A stretch of 61,609 nt of DNA from an uncultured Clostridia bacterium. Its GTDB lineage: Bacteria; Bacillota; Clostridia; TANB77; CAG-508. The DNA lies in the NCBI GenBank assembly GCA_944388935.1, contig CALXKK010000009.1:1-61609 (forward strand), given 5' to 3'. The number at the start of each line of letters is the position of its first letter. The first letter of the stretch is position 1. Below are positions 25,460 through 32,968 of this stretch, in pieces. The position numbers and the translations under genes were made by a program. The notes beneath the pieces are model-generated. The model worked only from the letters and a program-made list of their open reading frames with translations. It was not told the origin of the DNA and ran no database searches.

Positions 25460-25936
25460 ATGGATTATGATAAAAAAATTTGCCCTATAGTTGATGTAGA
25501 AGGTGTAATAGAAAATGGTAAACAATATGATATAGATATTACATTACCAGAAGATAATAGAAATGTTATTTTTGGTATTGTAAAAGATTGCTACAGAGAT
25601 CCTGTTCCAAATGCTGTTGTTAAATTAATAGAAGTAGTTTGTGAAAAAGGTCATGAAGAAAAACGTCCAGTATCTCATACTTTTACAGATTGTGATGGCG
25701 AGTTTGTTTTTGGACCATTATGTCATAACAAAATGTATGAAATTCAAATATGGGTTGACAATGTAAAACATGTAAAAATATGTGCAAAAACTGAACCTCG
25801 TGATGGCGATTGCTTAAAAGGTGTAGATATTGACTGTAAAGAATGTTGCAAAGACTTAAAATGTGATAAACATGACAAATGCGATAAACACGATGATTGT
25901 GAAAAACATGACAAATGTGACAAAGATGAACATTAA
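25460..25936 (+). CDS. CnaB-like domain protein with Cys/His/Asp/Lys repeat tail
   Basis: 158 residues, no signal peptide or membrane segment. Residues 25-120 form a carboxypeptidase-regulatory or CnaB-like beta-sandwich: VIFGIVKDCYRDPVPNAVVK, then FTDCDGEFVFGPL. Residues 125-158 are a repeat of short units built from CDKHDKC, KHDDCE and KHDKCDKDEH, giving several Cys and His in a polar tail. A metal-binding or spore-coat role is plausible, since Cys/His tails of this kind are found in coat proteins, but there is no proof. AAAGGATG lies 8 bases before the ATG, and it is transcribed alone. Confidence 0.6.
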   Translation: MDYDKKICPIVDVEGVIENGKQYDIDITLPEDNRNVIFGIVKDCYRDPVPNAVVKLIEVVCEKGHEEKRPVSHTFTDCDGEFVFGPLCHNKMYEIQIWVDNVKHVKICAKTEPRDGDCLKGVDIDCKECCKDLKCDKHDKCDKHDDCEKHDKCDKDEH

Positions 25937-25943
25937 TTATAGT

Positions 25944-25984
25944 AAAAAATGGGAATGTTTTTTATAACATTCCCATTTTTTTTG
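25944..25984. terminator. Bidirectional terminator
   Basis: Perfect 15-base arms AAAAATGGGAATGTT (25945-25959) and 25966-25980 with A and T tracts. It serves the CnaB-like gene and the converging small gene, whose stop codon lies inside it. Confidence 0.88.
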
Positions 25985-26102
25985 CAAATTGTTTTCCTTT
26001 TTTTATCATTTTTTTCTTTGTTGCTTGTTCATTTTCAGTCATCATATATATTACACCTGCTGAAATTAAACCTCCAACAAGCATTCCCTTCATAAATTTC
26101 AT
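25962..26102 (-). CDS. Small membrane-associated protein, 46 residues
   Basis: The frame MKFMKGMLVGGLISAGVIYM is an N-terminal hydrophobic stretch with Gly zipper spacing. It is followed by a basic tail KKKMIKKGKQFAKKMGML, a layout shared with short YtxH-like or YrzQ-like Firmicute proteins. GAGGG lies before the ATG. It overlaps its terminator. Function is unknown, though such proteins are widespread in Clostridia. Confidence 0.6.
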   Translation of the reverse strand: MKFMKGMLVGGLISAGVIYMMTENEQATKKKMIKKGKQFAKKMGML

Positions 26103-26103
26103 A

Positions 26104-26514
26104 TTATCCCTCTTTTCGATTTGTTTTCTTAATATTATTATTTCTAGTTTTTTTAGTAATATACAATTTTACATAAGAATATATTTCATGTATAGTAATT
26201 ATTACCAAAAAAATTCCAAAAAATCTTTTTAAATTGTTTGAATTTAATTTATTAGAAACAAATGCTCCAATTATTGCCCCAAATATTCCAGAGATACCAA
26301 TTACCATTCCAGTTTTTACATCCAATATTTTTTGTTTATAATTTATATAAATTGCTATAATTGCAGTAGGGATAAAAAATATCAAATTTGTAGCCTGTGC
26401 TATATGTTGGTCTACATTAAAAAAAATCGTAAATATTAAAATAAGTATGGTTCCTCCTCCCATACCTAAACCACTTACAATACCCGAAACAATACCAGTT
26501 AAAACTTCTACCAT
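26104..26514 (-). CDS. TauE/SafE half-transporter, second half
   Basis: 136 residues with four membrane segments. It begins with the family glycine motif GIVSGIVSGLGMGGGTILIL. TauE/SafE proteins (sulfite, sulfoacetate or other anion exporters) are normally about 250 residues with two such halves. This frame supplies one half only and is 8 bases downstream of a matching 115-residue half. The pair probably assembles into one transporter. The C-terminal basic tail KKTRNNNIKKTNRKEG is unusual. The substrate is unknown. Confidence 0.75.
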   Translation of the reverse strand: MVEVLTGIVSGIVSGLGMGGGTILILIFTIFFNVDQHIAQATNLIFFIPTAIIAIYINYKQKILDVKTGMVIGISGIFGAIIGAFVSNKLNSNNLKRFFGIFLVIITIHEIYSYVKLYITKKTRNNNIKKTNRKEG

Positions 26515-26522
26515 ACTTCACC

Positions 26523-26870
26523 TTAAAAAAATACTAATTTGATAGCTGAATATCCTAAAAATACAATAAACATTAATTTTAATATTTTTGGAGATATTTT
26601 TTTTAATAATTTTGCACCGATTGCACCACCTATTAATCCACCTAATGCGCATTTTACCGCCAAAATCCAATCAACATTATCAAATTTAATATAAAATATA
26701 CTACTTACAATAACCATTGGTAATATAGATAATATTGATGTTGCTCTCGCTTTTTCTTCCGACATTTTTATTAAATACACATATGCTGGAACTAATATTA
26801 GTCCTCCACCGGATGCAAATAATCCACTTATTATACCTGCTATAAATCCAATAACTATTTTTACTATCAT
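26523..26870 (-). CDS. TauE/SafE half-transporter, first half
   Basis: 115 residues, four membrane segments, opening with GFIAGIISGLFASGGGLILV, the same motif as its partner. Each half has its own start and stop. There is no frameshift joining them: the end of this frame and the start of the next are clean. The halves are probably co-translated and dimerise. Sulfur-anion export is the family default and is not shown. Confidence 0.75.
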   Translation of the reverse strand: MIVKIVIGFIAGIISGLFASGGGLILVPAYVYLIKMSEEKARATSILSILPMVIVSSIFYIKFDNVDWILAVKCALGGLIGGAIGAKLLKKISPKILKLMFIVFLGYSAIKLVFF

Positions 26871-26903
26871 ATTAGTATTTTTCCAAATTAAGTAAAAAAT
26901 ATA

Positions 26904-27107
26904 CTATTTATCTAATATCTTCTTTTCTGCAAATATTGTAAGTTCCATATCACACCTTAACATTTGGCCTATAATTTCTTCTCTTAATTTTTCATCTTTT
27001 ATTTGTTCTGTTAAATCTAAAAATTTTGTTAATTCCTTCATATATTGCTTATCTTCATATTTCCAATTATGATTTGTTTCTTCATTTAATTTAATTTTAT
27101 TCTTCAT
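26904..27107 (-). CDS. Small soluble protein, 67 residues, unknown
   Basis: Helical, charged: KYEDKQYMKELTKFLDL, then EIIGQMLRCDMELTIFAEKK. The ATG at 27107 follows AAAGGATTG. A TTG at 27116 is the alternative start. It precedes the TauE/SafE pair on the same strand with a 33-base gap. No family is recognised. Confidence 0.5.
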   Translation of the reverse strand: MKNKIKLNEETNHNWKYEDKQYMKELTKFLDLTEQIKDEKLREEIIGQMLRCDMELTIFAEKKILDK

Positions 27108-27203
27108 ATTAATCAATCCTTTAATTAATTATAATCTATAAGTTAATTAAAGTAAAGAATTATAGCGACATGTTTAAACATTTTTTCCATGTCGCCCCCA
27201 AAA

Positions 27204-28445
27204 TTATTCTATATTTTCATCTTTAATATAATATTTTGTACCTACCATTTTGTCTGGAAGATATTGTTGTTCTACATAATGACCAGGGAAATCATGTGGA
27301 TATAAATATCCTTCGTGATAACCTAACGCTTCCATTCCTTCTACTGGAGCATTCCTAATATGCATTGGGATTTCACCAGTATCTTTATTTTTAACATCTT
27401 CTAACGCTCTATTTATTGCTAAATATGATGCATTAGATTTTTTAGATGTTGCTACATATATCGCTGCTTCTGAAAGTATTATTCTTGCCTCTGGCATACC
27501 AATCATATGAACAGCTTGCATTGCAGATGTTGCTACAACTAATGCTTTTGGATTTGCCATTCCAACATCTTCTGAAGCTGCTATAACTATTCTTCTTGCT
27601 AAAAACACAGGGTCTTCCCCTCCATTTAAAGCTCTTGCCAAATAAAATACAGCAGCATCTGGATCTGAACCTCTCATAGATTTTATAAATGCACTTATAT
27701 TATCATAATGGCTGTCTCCTTTTTTATCAAAGACAGCTTTCCTTTCTTGAACACACTCTTTGGCAATTTCGTCAGTTATATGTATATATCCATCAGAAGA
27801 AATATCTGTTGTTAAAACTGCAACTTCTAGTCCATTTAATGCTGTTCTAACATCTCCATTAGATACATCAGCTATTTTTTCTATTGTTTCATCTGATATT
27901 TTTATATCATAGCTTTTTAGCCCATCTTCTCTTTCTAAGGACATTTTTAAAATTTTAACAATATCTTCTTTCGTTAATGGATTTAATTTAAACACCATTG
28001 ACCTAGAAATTAGAGCTTTGTTTACTTCGAAATAAGGATTCTCTGTTGTAGCTCCAATTAAAATAATAGTTCCATCCTCCACATATGGAAGCAATGCATC
28101 TTGTTGTAATTTATTAAATCTATGTATCTCATCTATAAACAATATACTTTTTCCCTGTGGATTTAGCATCATATTTTTTGTTTCTTCAATTACCTTTTTT
28201 ATATCCGAAACTCCAGCTGTAACCGCATTTATTTTATAAAATTTATATTTCGTTGTTTCGCTTATAACCCTTGCAAGAGATGTTTTACCACATCCTGGTG
28301 GGCCAAATAAAATAATACTTGATAATCTATCAGCTTTTATTGTTCTATATAATATTTTGTCTTTCCCTAAAATATGTTCTTGTCCCACATATTGATCCAA
28401 TGTTTTTGGCATCATTCTATAAGCTAATGGCTTACTAAGATCCAT
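27204..28445 (-). CDS. rarA: Replication-associated recombination protein A (MgsA/RarA)
   Basis: AAA+ ATPase acting at stalled replication forks, related to clamp loaders and RuvB. Walker A GPPGCGKTSLAR lies near residues 47-58, Walker B LFIDEIHRFN near 100, sensor 1 GATTENPYF near 133 and the arginine-finger region LISRSMVFKLNPL near 145. The C-terminal tetramerisation domain begins near 250 with SMRGSDPDAAVFYLAR. At 413 residues it is typical. It lies 12 bases downstream of ruvA, where ruvB is usually found. Confidence 0.93.
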   Translation of the reverse strand: MDLSKPLAYRMMPKTLDQYVGQEHILGKDKILYRTIKADRLSSIILFGPPGCGKTSLARVISETTKYKFYKINAVTAGVSDIKKVIEETKNMMLNPQGKSILFIDEIHRFNKLQQDALLPYVEDGTIILIGATTENPYFEVNKALISRSMVFKLNPLTKEDIVKILKMSLEREDGLKSYDIKISDETIEKIADVSNGDVRTALNGLEVAVLTTDISSDGYIHITDEIAKECVQERKAVFDKKGDSHYDNISAFIKSMRGSDPDAAVFYLARALNGGEDPVFLARRIVIAASEDVGMANPKALVVATSAMQAVHMIGMPEARIILSEAAIYVATSKKSNASYLAINRALEDVKNKDTGEIPMHIRNAPVEGMEALGYHEGYLYPHDFPGHYVEQQYLPDKMVGTKYYIKDENIE

Positions 28446-28456
28446 TTCTTCTCACC

Positions 28457-29056
28457 TTACATTCCTAAAAAACTAAGTGCTTTTCTAATAATATCTTCTA
28501 CTGTTAAAGAATTAATATCTATTTTAGCTAACACATCTTCTATTTCCTGTCTTGTATAACCTAATACTTTTAATGCTTGAACTGCCTCTTCTAATTTATT
28601 ATTTCCTACTAAATTATTTGGAATTTCTGCATTATTTACTTGTATAGCATCTTCTGTTTTTAATTTATCTTTTAATTCCAATATTATTCTTTGAGCTGAT
28701 TTTGGACCAATTCCTGGTATTTTTGTAAGAGTCTTTACATCATTAGAAATTACAGCTAAAGCAAATTTTGATGGTGTAATAGAAGAAAGCATTGTTATTG
28801 CAGATTTTGCACCAACTCCACTTACACCTATTAGTAATTCAAACATTCTTAGTTCTTCATTTGTTATAAATCCATAAAGACTTAATTCGTCTTCCTTTAC
28901 ATTCATATATGTATGTATTTTTACAGTTGTTCCTGTTTCTCCTAATCTTTGTATAGCTGACTGTGACATAAATATTTTAAAACCAATTCCATTTACATCT
29001 ACAACTATATAATTTAATGATTTTACTTCTAAAGTTCCTTTTATATATGAAAACAT
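28457..29056 (-). CDS. ruvA: Holliday junction branch-migration protein RuvA
   Basis: Binds Holliday junctions as a tetramer and loads the RuvB motor. The N-terminal OB domain (MFSYIKGTLE to about residue 64) is followed by helix-hairpin-helix motifs with GVSGVGAKSA and KIPGIGPKSAQRI, then a flexible acidic linker and domain III (EAVQALKVLGYTRQEIE). It starts at the ATG at 29056 because AAAGGAG lies 6 bases before it. The in-frame ATG upstream (29077) has no such site. 199 residues is standard. The next gene is rarA, not ruvB. Confidence 0.94.
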   Translation of the reverse strand: MFSYIKGTLEVKSLNYIVVDVNGIGFKIFMSQSAIQRLGETGTTVKIHTYMNVKEDELSLYGFITNEELRMFELLIGVSGVGAKSAITMLSSITPSKFALAVISNDVKTLTKIPGIGPKSAQRIILELKDKLKTEDAIQVNNAEIPNNLVGNNKLEEAVQALKVLGYTRQEIEDVLAKIDINSLTVEDIIRKALSFLGM

Positions 29057-29122
29057 ATCTTTCTCCTTTGCAAACAAATTTTCTCCTTCGGTATTATATC
29101 ACATATTTTCTTTTTTGCAATA

Positions 29123-29332
29123 TTATTCATCTTTTTTATATTCTAATATATCTCCTGGCTCACAGTCTAAAGCTGCACACAATTTATTTAAAGTAGAAAA
29201 TCTTATTGCTTTTCCCTTATTATTTTTTAATATTGACAAATTAGCAGGTGTAATTCCTATTATTTCTGCAAGTTCATTTGAAGGCATTTTTCTTTTTGCC
29301 ATTACTACGTCTAAATTTACTATTATAGACAT
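29123..29332 (-). CDS. Xre-family helix-turn-helix regulator
   Basis: 69-residue Cro/CI-type DNA-binding protein. The helix-turn-helix spans about residues 17-50: MPSNELAEIIGITPANLSIL, then the recognition-helix region. The C-terminus CEPGDILEYKKDE is the usual end of this small family. It follows the DUF2975-type membrane protein gene by 14 bases on the same strand, a pairing common in Firmicutes. It probably regulates its own operon. Confidence 0.88.
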   Translation of the reverse strand: MSIIVNLDVVMAKRKMPSNELAEIIGITPANLSILKNNKGKAIRFSTLNKLCAALDCEPGDILEYKKDE

Positions 29333-29346
29333 TTTATCACCGTCCT

Positions 29347-29859
29347 TTAAATTGTTAAATCGTTCTCTTCTTTATGTCTGATTGCTTCTTTATAAATCTC
29401 TAGAAGCATGATTATTCCTATTCCTAATACGATAAATATTAATCCAATAAAAGCAATAAACATACTAGATAACTGAGCATATGTTCTTATATATAAATCC
29501 TCTAATAAATCATTACCTATTAGAAATTTAAATAATATAGATATTGCAATAAATAAAATTCCTGCAACAATAAATGAAGCCCATATTATTTTTAATCTTT
29601 TAACATTTTTTCTATTAAATGCATCGTCTTCTTCAAAAGTTTTAAAAATCTTTATAAAATTGTATACTACTATTACAGCTGGTATCGCTGTTATCATAAA
29701 TAAATACAATATTATATTTCTTGGCTCTTCTATAATATTCGCTCTTGTTATAATACAAAAAACAATTAGTGCAATTTCTAATATTATTACTATTGCTAAA
29801 ATCAATTTTAATCCTAGTCTTACTCCTGATGATAAACTATTTTTACCTAATATTTTCAT
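29347..29859 (-). CDS. DUF2975-like membrane protein
   Basis: 170 residues with four membrane segments (about 15-35, 45-68, 88-108, 130-155). The long charged loops FKTFEEDDAFNRKNVKRLK and the ending IYKEAIRHKEENDLTI are typical of DUF2975 proteins. These are usually encoded next to a small Xre regulator, as here. Molecular function is unknown. Regulation by its HTH neighbour is inferred. Confidence 0.75.
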   Translation of the reverse strand: MKILGKNSLSSGVRLGLKLILAIVIILEIALIVFCIITRANIIEEPRNIILYLFMITAIPAVIVVYNFIKIFKTFEEDDAFNRKNVKRLKIIWASFIVAGILFIAISILFKFLIGNDLLEDLYIRTYAQLSSMFIAFIGLIFIVLGIGIIMLLEIYKEAIRHKEENDLTI

Positions 29860-30002
29860 ATCTATTCCTCCCTGCTAAATATTATATTTATGGTGTTTTT
29901 GTTTGTCAATATTTTTTTACTGTTAATCAATATAAAAATTCTTATTCTTTTTATCTAATAACCTTTATTTAAAACTTTACATATTATATACTAGGTGATC
30001 TT

Positions 30003-30896
30003 ATGGTTGATTATTTATATTTAAAAGATTCTATTAATACGTTTAAACAAAATTACAAATTTTTAAAGACCTTTTCTATTGGTAAAAGTGTTTTGAATAA
30101 CGAAATATATTGCTTAAAATTTGGAGTTGGAAAAAAAGAGGTTTTATATACTGCAGGAATTCATGCAAATGAATTTATTACTTCTCTGCTTTTAATTAAG
30201 TTTACGCAAAATTTATGCAACGCATATATTTCAAATACCCCAATTTATGGTTATGATGCAAAAGATTTATATGATAATTGCTCTTTATACATAATTCCTA
30301 TGATAAATCCTGATGGTATAAATTTAGTTAATGATTTTTATTCTGAAGACTCAAAAATTTATTATGATGCTCTTAATATTTCAAAAAATTTTCCTGATAT
30401 TCCTTTTCCTTCTGGATGGAAAGCAAATATTAATGGTATAGACTTAAACTCACAATTTCCTGCCAATTGGGAGCTTGGAAAAGAATTAAAATCTAATCTT
30501 GGTTTTAATAAACCTTCGCCTAGAGATTTTGCAGGTTATACTCCTCTATCTGAACCAGAATCTAAAGCTTTATATAATTTTACACTTTTAAAGAATTTTT
30601 CTTTGTGTTTATGTTTTCATACACAAGGTGAAGTCATTTATTGGAGATATGAAGACTATCTGCCCACAAATTCTTTAGAAATTGCAAAAGAATTTGCACA
30701 TGTTAGTGGTTATGAGTTAGAAGATACTCCATATAATTCTTCTTTTGGTGGCTTTAGAGATTGGTTTATACAAAATTTTAATAAACCTTCATATACAATA
30801 GAAGTCGGAAAAGGTGAAAATCCTCTTCCTATTGAACAGTTTAACAAAATATATCATGATAATTTAGGTGTTTTAGTGTTGGGATGTGTATTATAG
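30003..30896 (+). CDS. M14 zinc carboxypeptidase (peptidoglycan-type)
   Basis: Zinc metallopeptidase of the M14 family. The zinc ligands are the His and Glu in GIHANEFITSLL (about residues 53-56) and the His in LCFHTQGEVIYW (near 205). The catalytic Glu is in YTIEVGKGENPLP (near 270). DLNSQFPANW carries the family's substrate-binding residues. The family members most like this cut gamma-D-Glu-meso-DAP bonds (MpaA, ENP1 type). The usual N-terminal LysM domains are absent and there is no signal peptide, so it may act on recycled muropeptides inside the cell. 297 residues. A terminator follows. Confidence 0.82.
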   Translation: MVDYLYLKDSINTFKQNYKFLKTFSIGKSVLNNEIYCLKFGVGKKEVLYTAGIHANEFITSLLLIKFTQNLCNAYISNTPIYGYDAKDLYDNCSLYIIPMINPDGINLVNDFYSEDSKIYYDALNISKNFPDIPFPSGWKANINGIDLNSQFPANWELGKELKSNLGFNKPSPRDFAGYTPLSEPESKALYNFTLLKNFSLCLCFHTQGEVIYWRYEDYLPTNSLEIAKEFAHVSGYELEDTPYNSSFGGFRDWFIQNFNKPSYTIEVGKGENPLPIEQFNKIYHDNLGVLVLGCVL

Positions 30897-30913
30897 GCAT
30901 TCTATTATCACAA

Positions 30914-30945
30914 AAGGAACTACTCTTACAAAAGTAGTTCCTTCT
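30914..30945 (+). terminator. Terminator of the M14 peptidase gene
   Basis: AAGGAACTACT (30914-30924) pairs with AGTAGTTCCTT (30933-30943) across CTTACAAA. The T tract is short. Confidence 0.55.
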
Positions 30946-31022
30946 ATTCTAAATATTCTTTTCGCTATTATGGAATAAATTTATAATATAGCTTCTTTAT
31001 AACTTGTAATTTTCGAAATAGT

Positions 31023-31193
31023 TTATTTACAAGTATGCGTATTCATTTCAAACCAATTTAATAATTTACCACATTTAGGGCATGTATGTTCAGTTATCTT
31101 TTCATTAATCCATTTAGAAACTCCTACTTCTTTCATTCTCTTTGAATCTGGAATAACATTAGTATGATTGCAAATACCATAAATTAATATCTT
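31023..31193 (-). pseudogene. C-terminal fragment of a zinc-ribbon protein
   Basis: A 56-codon open stretch follows a stop and has no start near its beginning. It reads YGICNHTNVIPDSKRM, then EHTCPKCGKLLNWFEM and ends THTCK. CPKCG and the C-terminal HTC make a convincing zinc-binding end of a protein. The upstream part has been lost, and its 5' end overlaps the end of the following small gene in another frame. This looks like a decayed gene. The parent family is not recognised. Confidence 0.55.
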
Positions 31194-31389
31194 TTACTTC
31201 TCCATTTTGTTCTACTTGCATATCTTCTGATGAATAGTAATCATTAACATTTACAGAATTATTAGAACTTTCAGAATTTTCACTACTTGAAATTTCTTTG
31301 CTATTTTCGCAAAGCCTATATGTTACAATCAAGCCAATTATAATTATAAGAACTATTGCTGTTACTAAAATTATAATTTTCTTTTTCAT
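31159..31389 (-). CDS. Small anchored Ser/Asn-rich protein, possibly truncated
   Basis: 76 residues from the ATG at 31389, which follows GGAGGGGG. It has a basic N-terminus, one hydrophobic segment (about residues 3-22), and then an extracytoplasmic Ser/Asn/Glu-rich tail (SSSENSESSNNSVNVND). The last residues DINLWYLQSY run into the decayed frame, suggesting a frameshift or deletion removed a longer domain. It lies 17 bases downstream of the flavodoxin gene. Function is unknown. Confidence 0.5.
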   Translation of the reverse strand: MKKKIIILVTAIVLIIIIGLIVTYRLCENSKEISSSENSESSNNSVNVNDYYSSEDMQVEQNGEVKDINLWYLQSY

Positions 31390-31406
31390 TTTGCCCCCTC
31401 CTTTTA

Positions 31407-31901
31407 CTAAATCCATTTTTTTAGTTCTGCTTCTTTTATCTTTGCTCCATGTATTGATAATCCTTTTTCCACTTTACTTTTTGGACATAGCTTTTTTATA
31501 TCTTCCTCGCTTCTTCCTAAGCCACTTCCTTCATTAGAGCAAAAAGGCTTTATAATTTTGTTTTCTAGATTAGCATTTTCAAGAAAAGTAAACATTACCA
31601 TTGGCATTGTTCCCCAATAATTTGGATATCCTAAATAAATGACATCATATTGGTCTAAATCATTTGGAAACTCTTTTAACTCTGGCCTAGCACCTACTCT
31701 TTGGTCTTTTTTCGCTTCATCTATGCATTCGGAATAATCATTTGAATATTCCACCATTGGTTCTATTTTAAATATATCGCTATTGGTTAGTTTTGCTATT
31801 TCTTTTGCGATAATCTCTGTATTTCCTATTTTTAAATCCTTTATTTCTCCATCTACATAGTTATAACCTGCTCTTGAAAAATAAATAACAATGCTTTGCA
31901 T
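31407..31901 (-). CDS. Flavodoxin family protein
   Basis: FMN-binding electron carrier or NAD(P)H-linked reductase partner. The phosphate loop after MQSIVIYFSRAGYNY is partly modified: a Ser/Arg/Gly-rich loop replaces the standard T-x-T-G-x-T. The flavin-stacking segment IYLGYPNYWGTMPM lies near residue 77. GAGGAG lies 6 bases before the ATG at 31901, which fits flavodoxin length (164 residues). A longer frame to 32024 begins with unrelated hydrophobic sequence. It is divergent from the LysR gene, which probably controls it. Confidence 0.82.
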   Translation of the reverse strand: MQSIVIYFSRAGYNYVDGEIKDLKIGNTEIIAKEIAKLTNSDIFKIEPMVEYSNDYSECIDEAKKDQRVGARPELKEFPNDLDQYDVIYLGYPNYWGTMPMVMFTFLENANLENKIIKPFCSNEGSGLGRSEEDIKKLCPKSKVEKGLSIHGAKIKEAELKKWI

Positions 31902-31950
31902 TAATTGCTCCTCCTCCGTATTTTCTAATTGAATTATAGCATCGTAAATC

Positions 31951-31979
31951 TTGACAAGGAAGAACAAAAAAGTTAGAAT
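31951..31979 (+). promoter_or_regulatory. Promoter of the LysR regulator gene
   Basis: TTGACA (31951-31956), 17 bases, TAGAAT (31974-31979), 37 bases before the ATG at 32017. Confidence 0.7.
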
Positions 31980-31983
31980 GGTA

Positions 31984-31998
31984 TAAACTAAAAGTTTA
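31984..31998. promoter_or_regulatory. Palindrome, possible LysR-type operator
   Basis: TAAACT-AAA-AGTTTA is a perfect 6-base inverted repeat at the expected LysR transcription start, between the divergent lysR and flavodoxin genes. LysR-family operators are typically short AT-rich palindromes in such positions, and this would fit autoregulation. Assignment is by position only. Confidence 0.4.
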
Positions 31999-32016
31999 AG
32001 CAAAGGTGGTGCTTTT

Positions 32017-32910
32017 ATGTACAATAAATATCTAGAAATTTTTATTCAAGTTGCTGATACAGGTAGTTTTTCCAAAGCTGCTGAAAAACTCTATATGTCA
32101 TCAACTGCTGTCATGAAACAAATGAATTTAATGGAGCAAGAATTAGGTTTGTCTTTATTAATTAGGACAAATCATGGAATTAAATTAACTGAAGTTGGAA
32201 AACAAATTTATAAAGATTGTAAATATATTATTAATTATTCAAATAAAGCAATAGAAAAAGCCAAAAGACTTCAAAATCAAAGTAATCGTTTTGTAACTAT
32301 TAGAACTTCTTTAATATGCCCTTGCAAGCCACTTCTAGATATTTGGTATCAAATTAATGATAAACATCCTGAATTTAAAATAAAAATTGTTCCATTTGAA
32401 GAAAATCACTCTAATATTTTAAGTACACTAAATAGTAATGGTACAGTTTTAGACTTCCTAGTTTCTCCTTGTGATTCCCCAATTTGGCTTGAAAACTTTA
32501 ATTTTTTAAAACTTGGAGATTATAAATTTTGTATTGCAATACCAGTAAATCATCCTTTGGCTAAAAAAGATACAATTTCTTTTAAAGATTTATCAGGAGA
32601 AAAGGTTACAGCAATAACTACTGGTGATAGTAAAAAAAATCAAGATATTTTAAATAAAATTAAAAGTAATTGTAAAGATGTAGAAATTTTTGATGCACCA
32701 TTCTTTTATGATATAGATGTATTTAATAGATGTGAGGAAAGTGGAAGTCTTCTTGTTACCTTGGAATGTTGGAAAGATGTACATCCTGCTTTTAAAACTA
32801 TTCCTCTTGATTCTGGCGAAACTATTCCTTATGGTATTTTATATTCTAAAACTCCTACTGATGATGCAATTAAGTTTTTAGAAATCATTAAAAATGTTAT
32901 AAAACAATAA
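32017..32910 (+). CDS. LysR-family transcriptional regulator
   Basis: 297 residues. The N-terminal winged helix-turn-helix (about 1-60, with FIQVADTGSFSKAAEKLYMS and AVMKQMNLMEQELG) is diagnostic. The C-terminal periplasmic-binding-protein-like effector domain includes FKIKIVPFEENH and FCIAIPVNHPLAKKDTI. Divergent orientation to the flavodoxin gene suggests it controls that gene in response to an unknown ligand. AAAGGTGG precedes the ATG. A terminator follows. Confidence 0.93.
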   Translation: MYNKYLEIFIQVADTGSFSKAAEKLYMSSTAVMKQMNLMEQELGLSLLIRTNHGIKLTEVGKQIYKDCKYIINYSNKAIEKAKRLQNQSNRFVTIRTSLICPCKPLLDIWYQINDKHPEFKIKIVPFEENHSNILSTLNSNGTVLDFLVSPCDSPIWLENFNFLKLGDYKFCIAIPVNHPLAKKDTISFKDLSGEKVTAITTGDSKKNQDILNKIKSNCKDVEIFDAPFFYDIDVFNRCEESGSLLVTLECWKDVHPAFKTIPLDSGETIPYGILYSKTPTDDAIKFLEIIKNVIKQ

Positions 32911-32934
32911 AAGACTGCAATAGCAGTCTTTTTT
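32909..32934 (+). terminator. Terminator of the LysR gene
   Basis: AAAAGACTGC (32909-32918), loop AATA, GCAGTCTTTT (32923-32932), with further Ts. Confidence 0.88.
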
Positions 32935-32968
32935 GTTCTTTCTAGGACAATTTCGATTTTCTTATTTC

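Noticed and set aside
31902..32024. 41-residue hydrophobic extension of the flavodoxin
   Set aside because: It would cover the LysR promoter region. GAGGAG before the ATG at 31901 supports the shorter protein.
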